From the NCBI GenBank assembly GCA_023415055.1, contig JAEZLZ010000038.1, positions 1 through 22,835 on the forward strand: a stretch of DNA of 22,835 nt, written 5' to 3'. Shown one piece after another: positions 1-6,707 of this stretch. Made by a program: the position numbers and the translations under genes. Source of the stretch: Bacillota bacterium. Its GTDB lineage: Bacteria; Bacillota; Clostridia; Lachnospirales; Lachnospiraceae. The notes under the pieces are model-generated. The model had not been told where the DNA came from and did no database searches. It worked only from the letters and a program-made list of their open reading frames with translations. The first letter of the stretch is position 1. Every line of letters starts with the position of its first letter.

Positions 1-1
1 T

Positions 2-94
2 CTCCTTCTACTGCCGTCAGAAGGTATGAAAATCATATCACTAACGTATGAAGGAGTAAACTCTACTTGTGCGAAGGTAAACTCCACAGGATAA
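2..94 (+). other. Possible 3' end of an upstream gene (unassigned)
   Basis: One forward frame is open from the window edge for 30 codons and ends in TAA at 92-94. The predicted tail contains VNSTCAKVNSTG, which comes from an 11-bp imperfect DNA repeat (GTAAACTCYAC at 56-66 and 77-87). No family is recognisable and the stretch is short enough to be open by chance. It could equally be non-coding spacer upstream of the proS promoter. Confidence 0.2.
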
Positions 95-152
95 AAGAGA
101 AGTGGAATTAAACTTTTCAATTTTCAAGATTAACTGAGTCCGGAAGATCCGC

Positions 153-181
153 TTGACAAAGCGGGTTTTCTGGCATACAAT
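153..181 (+). promoter_or_regulatory. Sigma-A-type promoter of the T-box/proS transcript
   Basis: A consensus -35 box TTGACA (153-158) is followed after exactly 17 bp by TACAAT (176-181). This predicts a transcript start near 188, just ahead of the T-box stem I. The resulting leader before the proS start codon is about 455 nt long. Confidence 0.8.
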
Positions 182-187
182 TACCTC

Positions 188-490
188 GATAATTAAAATA
201 AGCAGTGCTATAAGCAATAGAAGAACGATGCATATTTTCTGTTGTATACAGCGAAGATGAGGGATAGTAGATAGTTGCCGTATTCCAGAGAGAGAAGTAA
301 AGGTGTGAGCTTCTTATACCGAGATTATCGAACCGGCCTCGGAGCATTGTATGAAAGGAGCAAATAACTCCCCCAAATGCAACGTAATTCCGGCGTTAAC
401 GGAGAGAAAAGAGAACTGCAATAATCGCAGTTAATTAGGGTGGTACCGCCGAGTCTTTCGGTCCCTTGCGGATAGAAGGGCTTTTTTGTT
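188..490 (+). promoter_or_regulatory. T-box riboswitch, proline-specific (upstream of proS)
   Basis: The conserved T-box AGGGTGGTACCGCC lies at 437-450. A stem III hairpin (AACTGC 414-419 with GCAGTT 427-432) precedes it. The lower stem I pairs GAGG (259-262) with CCTC (337-340). Above it sits a specifier loop with the loop-E-like AGTA (266-269) opposite GAA (330-332), and the next triplet is CCG (333-335) followed by a purine, so the specifier reads as a proline codon. An apical hairpin AGAAG/CTTCT carries a GGTG loop. The antiterminator can pair AGGG...ACCG with CGGT.CCCT. The competing terminator pairs CCCTT (463-467) with AAGGG (476-480), followed by a T run. Uncharged tRNA-Pro would be expected to favour readthrough into proS. 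The T-box identity is clear; the exact specifier is my reading of the fold. Confidence 0.92.
463..487 (+). terminator. Regulated T-box intrinsic terminator
   Basis: CCCTT (463-467) pairs with AAGGG (476-480), followed by CTTTTTT. The 5' arm is shared with the antiterminator, giving the mutually exclusive folds expected of a T-box. The stem alone is short (5 bp). Confidence 0.7.
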
Positions 491-580
491 GTATAAAAAT
501 AACAACGAAGCCAATCATTATGATAAACATAATATAAAGCTGGACGTTAAGGTATAATGGGAAAGAAAAGGATAACCCCT

Positions 581-603
581 GTCTGAAAGTATAACTTTTA
601 GAC
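581..603 (+). other. Hairpin between the T-box terminator and proS
   Basis: GTCTGAAAGT (581-590) and ACTTTTAGAC (594-603) form a 10-bp stem with one G-U pair and a 3-nt loop. It lies about 40 nt before the proS start, downstream of the T-box terminator. No T run follows, so it is not a terminator. It may protect or shape the readthrough mRNA. Confidence 0.4.
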
Positions 604-642
604 AGAACAGTGATGTGATTATGAATTAAAGGAGAGAAAATT

Positions 643-2076
643 ATGGCACAGGATAAGAAGCTGGTTGAAGCAATTACCTCGATGGATGTGGATTTTGCCC
701 AGTGGTACACAGATGTTGTTAAGAAGGCGGAGTTGATTGAATACTCCAGCATTAGAGGCTGTATGATACTGCGACCTCTCGGTTATGCAATCTGGGAGAA
801 TATCCAGAAGCAGCTGGATGCGGATTTTAAGGCTACCGGAGTAGAGAATGTATATATGCCGATGTTCATCCCGGAGAGCTTGTTACAGAAGGAGAAGGAC
901 CATGTCGAGGGCTTTGCTCCTGAGGTTGCCTGGGTAACTCATGGCGGTGGTGAACCGTTGCAGGAGAGAATGTGTGTAAGACCTACCTCCGAGACCCTGT
1001 TCTGTGATTTATACTCCAAGATCATACAGTCTCACAGAGATCTTCCAAAGCTCTATAATCAGTGGTGTTCGGTAGTACGTTGGGAGAAAACCACGAGACC
1101 CTTCCTTCGTTCCATGGAGTTCTTATGGCAGGAAGGACATACCGCGCATGCTACCGCAGAGGAAGCAGAAGAGAGAACGATCCAGATGCTGAATGTCTAT
1201 GCGGATTTCTGTGAGAGAGTTCTTGCTATTCCTATGATTAAAGGTCGCAAATCCGAGAAGGAGAAGTTCGCCGGTGCTCATGCAACCTATACCATTGAAG
1301 CCTTGATGCATGACGGTAAGGCATTGCAGTCCGGAACCAGCCATAATTTTGGCGATGGTTTTGCACATGCATTTGATATTAAATACACAGATAAGAACAA
1401 TACGTTACAGTATGTTCACCAGACCTCCTGGGGTATGTCCACCAGAATCATCGGAGCCATTATTATGGTACACGGAGATGACAGCGGTCTTGTACTGCCA
1501 CCGAGAATTGCACCTACTCAGATCATGATCATACCGATCAGCCAGAATAAGGAAGGTGTTCTTGACAAGGCTTATGAGCTGAAGGAAAGACTCTCCTCCT
1601 TCAAGGTTAAGGTAGATGATTCCGATAAGAGCCCGGGTTGGAAATTCAGCGAACAGGAGATGCGCGGGATTCCGATCCGTGTAGAAATTGGTCCGAAGGA
1701 TATTGAAGCAAATCAGGCAGTCATCGTCCGCAGAGATACCAGGGAAAAGATCGTAGTATCCCTTGATGAGATAGAGGTGAAGGCTGGTGAGATCTTAGAA
1801 CAGATGCAATCTGATATGTTGGAAAGAGCTAGAAAGCATCGCGATTCCCATACCTATACCGCAACCAACATGGAAGAGTTTGAGAAGACAATCGCAGAGA
1901 AGCCCGGCTTTGTTAAAGCAATGTGGTGTCAGGATGAGGCTTGTGAGAAGGAGATCAAGGATCGTACCGGTGCTACCTCCCGTTGTATGCCATTCGAGCA
2001 GGAGCATATTGCAGATACCTGTGTATGCTGCGGTAAACCGGCAAAGACGATGACTTACTGGGGCAAGGCATATTAA
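643..2076 (+). CDS. proS: Prolyl-tRNA synthetase, short (archaeal/eukaryotic-like) type
   Basis: The enzyme attaches proline to tRNA-Pro in the cytosol using ATP. The 477-residue protein has class II synthetase motifs: RPTSET at 113-118, the motif 2 region VVRWE...RPFLRSMEFLWQEGHTAH at about 144-169, and the motif 3 region SWGMSTRIIGAIIMVHGDDSG at about 262-282. An anticodon-binding domain follows (about 292-400). The C-terminal zinc-binding-type domain has cysteines at 429, 434, 448, 460, 462 and 463 and ends in the typical TYWGKAY. The protein lacks the inserted editing domain of the long bacterial ProRS, so it belongs to the shorter type 3 form. An AAAGGAG site stands before the ATG. The T-box leader upstream links its expression to proline tRNA charging. 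It is probably transcribed into cca, 78 bp downstream. Confidence 0.97.
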   Translation: MAQDKKLVEAITSMDVDFAQWYTDVVKKAELIEYSSIRGCMILRPLGYAIWENIQKQLDADFKATGVENVYMPMFIPESLLQKEKDHVEGFAPEVAWVTHGGGEPLQERMCVRPTSETLFCDLYSKIIQSHRDLPKLYNQWCSVVRWEKTTRPFLRSMEFLWQEGHTAHATAEEAEERTIQMLNVYADFCERVLAIPMIKGRKSEKEKFAGAHATYTIEALMHDGKALQSGTSHNFGDGFAHAFDIKYTDKNNTLQYVHQTSWGMSTRIIGAIIMVHGDDSGLVLPPRIAPTQIMIIPISQNKEGVLDKAYELKERLSSFKVKVDDSDKSPGWKFSEQEMRGIPIRVEIGPKDIEANQAVIVRRDTREKIVVSLDEIEVKAGEILEQMQSDMLERARKHRDSHTYTATNMEEFEKTIAEKPGFVKAMWCQDEACEKEIKDRTGATSRCMPFEQEHIADTCVCCGKPAKTMTYWGKAY

Positions 2077-2096
2077 TAGTGAATCGAAGCGTATCC

Positions 2097-2125
2097 TTGC
2101 AATAAAAATTGCGCATTATTATCAT
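2097..2125 (+). promoter_or_regulatory. Possible internal promoter before cca
   Basis: TTGCAA (2097-2102) and TATCAT (2120-2125) are spaced by 17 bp. The -10 box is weak, and readthrough from proS is equally plausible. GCAAT/ATTGC in the same place can also form a small 5-bp hairpin. Confidence 0.3.
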
Positions 2126-2154
2126 TGATATCTATTTAAGAAAGGAGACTGCCC

Positions 2155-3528
2155 ATGAATTTTCCTGTTCCGAAAAAAGTGAATGATATTATCAAAGAGC
2201 TGATGCAGCATGGCTATGAAGCTTATGCGGTGGGAGGCTGTGTTCGGGATATGGTTCTGGGCAGAGAGCCGGAGGATTGGGATATCACTACTTCAGCCAC
2301 TCCCTATGAGGTGAAGAAGATATTTCGGAGAACCGTGGATACCGGCATCGTGCATGGAACGGTTACGGTATTGATCGATAAAGAGCATTATGAGGTTACT
2401 ACCTACCGTTTAGACGGCGAATATGAAGATAATCGTCATCCGAAGCAGGTGGAGTTCACCTCCAGCTTGACAGAAGATTTAAAACGCAGGGATTTTACGA
2501 TCAACGCAATGGCTTATAATGAAAAGGAAGGCTTTATTGACCTGTTTGGCGGTATGGAGGATCTGAAGCGGGGATTGATCCGCTGCGTCGGAAGTGCCGT
2601 GGACCGCTTTGATGAGGATGCACTTCGTATCCTTCGCGCAATCCGATTTTCTGCTCAGCTTAATTTTGCCATTGAAGAGAATACGCTGCAAGCGATCCGG
2701 GATAAGGTGGAGAATCTAAGGAACATCAGTGCGGAGCGCATTCGGGTTGAGCTGACGAAGCTGTTGATCTCGGATTATCCAAACCGGCTGAGGCTGCTAT
2801 ACGAGATCGGTATTACCGGAGTGATCCTCCCTGAATTCGATACCATGATGCGTACGGAGCAAAGGAATATTCACCATATCTACAGTGTAGGAGACCATAC
2901 GATTCATGCGGTATCCGAGGTAGCCGGGAGTATAAAGGAACACCGATTCGAGCCAAGAGAACGGACGATCCTTCGTTATACCATGCTGCTGCATGATGTA
3001 GAGAAGCCGAATACCATTACCGTTGGGAAGGACGGTCAAAATCATTTCTACGGGCATCAGGAGAAGGGCGCTGCAACGGCAAAGAATATCCTGAGAAGAT
3101 TAAAGTTTGATAATGACACCATCGATTCGGTGGTGCATCTGATTCGCTGGCATGATCATCGTTTTGTTTTGACACCATCAGGAATGCGAAAGGCTGCCTC
3201 CAAGATCGGCAAGGAGTATATGGAGTTACTCTTTGAGGTGAACCGGGCAGATACTTCTGCAAAGAACCCCGAGCATACGAAGGAAAAGCAGGAACGACTT
3301 GCCACGGCGAGACAGTTATACCTCGGCATTGTGGAGCGGAGAGAATGCGTAAGCCTAAAGGAGCTGAAGATCAACGGCAGGGATCTGATTGCCATTGGAA
3401 TGAAGCCCGGTAGAGAGATGGGTGTTGTATTAAATGATTTGTTAGCCGAGGTTCTGGAACAGCCCGCATTAAACGAGAGAGAAATTCTTCTGTCCAGAGC
3501 AAAAGAAAGATTAGAGGCAAAACGATAG
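2155..3528 (+). CDS. cca: CCA-adding tRNA nucleotidyltransferase with HD domain
   Basis: This enzyme builds or repairs the 3'-terminal CCA of tRNAs. The 457-residue protein starts with a class II nucleotidyltransferase head: VGGCVRD (about 26-32) and the metal-binding D41-W-D43. The RRDFTINAMAYN motif follows at 111-122, then the RFDEDALRILRAIRF motif at 151-165, typical of the poly(A) polymerase/CCA family. The C-terminal half carries an HD phosphohydrolase-type domain (H248, H280-D281, H301). Many bacterial CCA enzymes have this domain, which is linked to phosphatase or phosphodiesterase activity on tRNA ends. A good AAGGAG site precedes the ATG. It sits 78 bp after proS, so two tRNA-maturation and charging functions are clustered. 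A poly(A) polymerase role cannot be excluded from sequence alone, but the length and clostridial context favour CCA addition. Confidence 0.93.
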   Translation: MNFPVPKKVNDIIKELMQHGYEAYAVGGCVRDMVLGREPEDWDITTSATPYEVKKIFRRTVDTGIVHGTVTVLIDKEHYEVTTYRLDGEYEDNRHPKQVEFTSSLTEDLKRRDFTINAMAYNEKEGFIDLFGGMEDLKRGLIRCVGSAVDRFDEDALRILRAIRFSAQLNFAIEENTLQAIRDKVENLRNISAERIRVELTKLLISDYPNRLRLLYEIGITGVILPEFDTMMRTEQRNIHHIYSVGDHTIHAVSEVAGSIKEHRFEPRERTILRYTMLLHDVEKPNTITVGKDGQNHFYGHQEKGAATAKNILRRLKFDNDTIDSVVHLIRWHDHRFVLTPSGMRKAASKIGKEYMELLFEVNRADTSAKNPEHTKEKQERLATARQLYLGIVERRECVSLKELKINGRDLIAIGMKPGREMGVVLNDLLAEVLEQPALNEREILLSRAKERLEAKR

Positions 3529-3585
3529 CAGAAAGTATAAGTTTAAAAGTGGTAAAGGTATTGTTAAGTTTATAGAATCTATAGA

Positions 3586-3639
3586 AAAAAAGCTCTCTGC
3601 GAGGAGTAGGATAAGACCTACGAATTCGGGGTGCTTTTT
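3586..3639. terminator. Compound, bidirectional-looking terminator after cca
   Basis: An outer arm AAAAAGC (about 3587-3593) pairs with GCTTTTT (3633-3639). An inner hairpin GTAGG (3606-3610)/CCTAC (3617-3621) lies inside it. The A run on one side and T run on the other suit termination in either direction. Confidence 0.6.
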
Positions 3640-3893
3640 GCTTTTTGCAATTCTACTCAGTAATCCCTCCGGCAACCTGTGTGTGATGGATATGTGCTTT
3701 CCTTAAAGGAACTTATTCGCAGTCTTTTCTATATAACTCTTTTCTATGTATATATTGTAATCATGAATCGGAATTTTACATCATAATATTAGTAAGACGG
3801 GTTTTATCAATATGAGGATAACAACTACATGCCCCAGATTAGCTCGTCGTATTACAATGCAATGCGATAGAGGTCTTGTAAGGAGGATGGGCT
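3640..3893 (+). other. Non-coding spacer before the CotS-like gene
   Basis: No convincing gene is seen in this 254-bp stretch. It contains a short palindrome TTCCTT-A-AAGGAA (3699-3711) and a 9-bp direct repeat CTTTTCTAT (3724-3732 and 3739-3747, period 15 bp). No consensus sigma-A promoter is apparent. CATAATAT near 3782 loosely resembles mother-cell sporulation -10 boxes, but no matching -35 was identified. Confidence 0.4.
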
Positions 3894-4979
3894 GTGGAGG
3901 ATAGAAGTCAGGAAGCGTTAAAAAAATATCGTCTAAAAATCTATAATATATACCGGGCCAGAGGGGCATTCCTTTTAGAGACGGATGCTGGTTTGAAGCT
4001 TTTTAAGTGCTTTGAAGGCTCCAGAAACCGGGCGCTGTTTGAAAATAAGGTAAAGGAGCATTTGTTGTTCCATGGCTATACGAATACAGATCTCTTTGTC
4101 AAAACGATGGAGGAGGACATCATCTCCGAGGATAGCGCCGGCTGCCAGTATATTATGAAAAACTGGTTCTGGGGAGAGGAATGTAATCTGAGAGAATTAT
4201 CCCAGGTGGAGTATGCCTCTGCGAATCTGGCGAGACTGCATATGATCCTGCAAGATGTAGATTTCACCAAGGAGCAGCTGGAGCATAACATTGCACCGGA
4301 TCTGACAGAGACCTTTGATAAACGTAACCGGGAATTAAAACGTGTCAAGGGATACATTCGAGAGAAAAAGCAGAAGAATGAATTTGAACTTTTATATCTG
4401 AATTATTATGAGATTTTTTATGAACAGGGACTGCTTGCCGCAAAGCGACTGGCTGATTCTGCATACAACGGTCTGATGGAGAAGGCAATTAAGGAATGCC
4501 AGGTATGCCACGGTAACTATACCTATCATAATATTATTATGCCAAAAAGTAAAACGGAAGCCATGAGTAAAGCCTATGTTCCGCCGGGATGGGTGAATAA
4601 GCAGCCGATTTCCGTAGCTGAGCTGAGTATCGTGGGAAACAATATTGCAACAACAAATTTTGAAAAGTCCTACATCGGATTGCAGATCTTTGATCTGTAT
4701 CAATTCCTTCGCAAGGTGATGGAGAAAAATGATTGGGATATTCTTTATGGCAGTAATGTAATTGAGGCCTATGACCAGGTAAAATCTATATCGAAGGAGG
4801 AACTGCAGTTACTCTATCTGCTGCTTCTGTATCCTGAAAAATTCTGGAAGATAACAAACTTTTATTATAACGGGAAAAAGTCCTGGGTATCCGGCCGCAA
4901 CACACAAAAGCTTACGATGATAGGGGAGCAGAATGAGAAGAAGGAGATGTTTCTGCATAAACTGGAAAGTATTTTATAG
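3894..4979 (+). CDS. CotS-like spore-coat protein kinase homologue (probable pseudokinase)
   Basis: This 361-residue protein resembles the CotS/YutH group of spore-coat proteins, which have an aminoglycoside-phosphotransferase/choline-kinase fold. Visible features are an N-lobe (about 10-90), the catalytic-loop equivalent HGNYTYHN at 206-213, and the metal-site equivalent TNFEKSYIGLQIFDLYQFLRKVMEK at about 254-278; the FDLYxFLRKxMEK tail is typical of CotS proteins. The usual catalytic Asp (HGD) is Asn208 and the usual metal-binding DFD aspartate is Asn255, so phosphotransfer is doubtful. About 30 extra residues separate these two motifs. The start is GTG at 3894, chosen for the AAGGAGG at 3880-3886; no ATG fits better. 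It stands alone between a terminator and the promoter of the next gene. Coat location is inferred from the family. Confidence 0.72.
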   Translation: MEDRSQEALKKYRLKIYNIYRARGAFLLETDAGLKLFKCFEGSRNRALFENKVKEHLLFHGYTNTDLFVKTMEEDIISEDSAGCQYIMKNWFWGEECNLRELSQVEYASANLARLHMILQDVDFTKEQLEHNIAPDLTETFDKRNRELKRVKGYIREKKQKNEFELLYLNYYEIFYEQGLLAAKRLADSAYNGLMEKAIKECQVCHGNYTYHNIIMPKSKTEAMSKAYVPPGWVNKQPISVAELSIVGNNIATTNFEKSYIGLQIFDLYQFLRKVMEKNDWDILYGSNVIEAYDQVKSISKEELQLLYLLLLYPEKFWKITNFYYNGKKSWVSGRNTQKLTMIGEQNEKKEMFLHKLESIL

Positions 4980-4991
4980 TCCAAGGAAGGA

Positions 4992-5020
4992 TTGAAACTG
5001 CCTTCAAGGTAAGCTATAAT
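4992..5020 (+). promoter_or_regulatory. Sigma-A-type promoter of the PEGA-domain gene
   Basis: TTGAAA (4992-4997) and TATAAT (5015-5020) are separated by exactly 17 bp. A start near 5027 gives a short leader of about 32 nt before the ATG at 5059. Confidence 0.7.
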
Positions 5021-5058
5021 GTACATAGACACCCGATCAAAGAACTGAGGAAACGAGA

Positions 5059-6519
5059 ATGAGTACTGCGGATAAGAAACATAAGAAAAGATCGAACATA
5101 AGCGGCAGACCGATCCTTAGCTTGTTGCTGGGACTGGGCTTCCTTTCCGCCATCCTGCTTGTAACCATGTATGCTACAGGGGATAACCAGGGCCGTAATC
5201 AAAGAATCATCCGTGATACCGGGAAACAGGAACAGGGACTTCCTACACCACAGGCCAAGGGCAATGAGATCCTTGGGGTAATCACTGCAATTAAGGAAGG
5301 GTCGCAGGAGATAACCCTGTTTGATGTTGAAAAGGAAGAAAGCGCTACATACACTTACAGCGGTGGTACCTCAGTCGTGGATAAATACGGTCAGCCCATT
5401 GCGATCAGCCAGCTTCGAGTTGGAACTATGGTAGATGCGGTACTTCCGGTGAATGAGATGAAATTATCAAAGCTTGGGATATCAACGAAGGCCTGGGAAT
5501 ATGTTGGCGTGAGCAATCTGGGAGTTGACCGAAGCAAACGTGTGATGAAGATAGCATCCAATAAATATAAATATGAAGACGACATTATGATTATTGATGG
5601 AGCTGATTTTATTACCGTGAACGATCTGGCGGAGATGGATGAACTGACGGTCTGGGGCTATGAAGAGACCATCTGGTCCATCGCCATTACCAGAGGACAT
5701 GGTACGGTAAAGCTGACCGATTATGAAGCCTTTCTTGGAGATAATATTACCATTGGCTATGAAACGATGCAGCAGATTGCCGATAACATGATCATTAAGG
5801 TCAGAGAAGGTAATTTTAACCTGACCGTGGAGAATGCAAAGTATACTGCCACGAAGAATATCACTGTAATCCGGAATAAGGAAACCGTAGTAACCCTGAG
5901 TGATCTTGGTCCGGATGCTTCGAAACAGGGACTGGTAACGTTTAAGATCTCGCCCTTTGGAGCGGATCTGTTCATTGACAATAAGCTGACGACCTATGCG
6001 AAAGCCCTGGAGCTTACCTACGGAGAGCATGATATCGTTGCAGCTCTCGATGGATATACCACCTTTGAAGGAAAGCTTATGGTTGACAGTGCCGGTACGA
6101 CGATGCGAATTGATTTACCGGAAGAGAGTAAGAATGAGGAAGCTTCTGTTACCGAGACGGAAACAGGCTCGGAGGGAAAGAATTCCACAGATACAGGAAA
6201 CGATACCGGTGCAAATAACGGGACAGTGAATGAAAATCCGATCGATGATCCGAAGGATAACTCGGATAATACCTCCAATGAGGATTACGAGACGGATGAA
6301 CAGCATAAGATCTATGTTCAGAATCCGATCGGAGCCTCAGTGTACTTAAACGGTGAATTCCAGGGTATCTCTCCTGTGAGCTTCCCTAAGCTGATCGGAA
6401 CCCATGTACTGACCTTTATTAAAGAAGGTTATGAGACAACAAGCTATACGGTTGAAGTCTCTGACGATAATCTGGATACCTATTTTAACATGCCCGATTT
6501 AACGAAGAAACAGAAGTAG
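5059..6519 (+). CDS. Membrane-anchored protein with two PEGA domains
   Basis: The 486-residue protein has a basic N-terminus (KKHKKR) and one hydrophobic segment (about 18-38), so most of it should lie outside the membrane. Residues 68-285 form a beta-rich region I do not recognise. Two PEGA-type repeats follow: about 291-354, with KISPFGADLFIDNK and the GEHDIVAALDGY turn, and about 417-480, with QNPIGASVYLNGEFQGISPVSF and GTHVLTFIKEGY. They are joined by an acidic, Asn/Ser/Thr-rich linker (about 355-415) that looks disordered. PEGA domains occur in many surface proteins and are thought to be structural or binding modules; no enzymatic role is evident. It has its own promoter and a probable terminator, so it is likely monocistronic. 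Cell-wall or spore-envelope placement is only a guess. Confidence 0.8.
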   Translation: MSTADKKHKKRSNISGRPILSLLLGLGFLSAILLVTMYATGDNQGRNQRIIRDTGKQEQGLPTPQAKGNEILGVITAIKEGSQEITLFDVEKEESATYTYSGGTSVVDKYGQPIAISQLRVGTMVDAVLPVNEMKLSKLGISTKAWEYVGVSNLGVDRSKRVMKIASNKYKYEDDIMIIDGADFITVNDLAEMDELTVWGYEETIWSIAITRGHGTVKLTDYEAFLGDNITIGYETMQQIADNMIIKVREGNFNLTVENAKYTATKNITVIRNKETVVTLSDLGPDASKQGLVTFKISPFGADLFIDNKLTTYAKALELTYGEHDIVAALDGYTTFEGKLMVDSAGTTMRIDLPEESKNEEASVTETETGSEGKNSTDTGNDTGANNGTVNENPIDDPKDNSDNTSNEDYETDEQHKIYVQNPIGASVYLNGEFQGISPVSFPKLIGTHVLTFIKEGYETTSYTVEVSDDNLDTYFNMPDLTKKQK

Positions 6520-6602
6520 TCTCATGACAATCATGCTATTCCTATATTCGTTACAATTTGTAATATTTTATCTGAAATAGAATAATGGAATCTAAAATTA
6601 AG

Positions 6603-6633
6603 GATTGAGACAGAACAGTGTCAATCGATTTTT
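6603..6633 (+). terminator. Probable terminator of the PEGA gene
   Basis: GATTGA..CA (6603-6612, with a 2-nt bulge) pairs with TGTCAATC (6619-6626), leaving a 6-nt loop. GATTTTT follows directly. The bulge makes the stem moderate in strength. Confidence 0.45.
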
Positions 6634-6644
6634 CATCCTCTCTC

Positions 6645-6673
6645 TTTTCAAAGTAGCCTTGGTAGGCTATAAT
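6645..6673 (+). promoter_or_regulatory. Promoter of the membrane/coiled-coil gene, with palindrome in the spacer
   Basis: TTTTCA (6645-6650), a 17-bp spacer and TATAAT (6668-6673) form a plausible sigma-A promoter. The spacer holds the palindrome TAGCCT-tggt-AGGCTA (6654-6669). A protein bound there would cover the promoter, so it is an operator candidate. Confidence 0.5.
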
Positions 6674-6707
6674 AAATGTAAATTTATGGAAAAGAGAGGG
6701 GATTTTT

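Noticed and set aside
3781..3969. Small minus-strand gene before the CotS-like gene
   Set aside because: The frame overlaps the start of the CotS-like gene and shows no ribosome site or recognisable protein pattern.
5482..6030. 182-codon minus-strand open frame opposite the PEGA gene
   Set aside because: It lies entirely inside a well-supported plus-strand gene, has no ribosome site and resembles no protein; it is a shadow frame.
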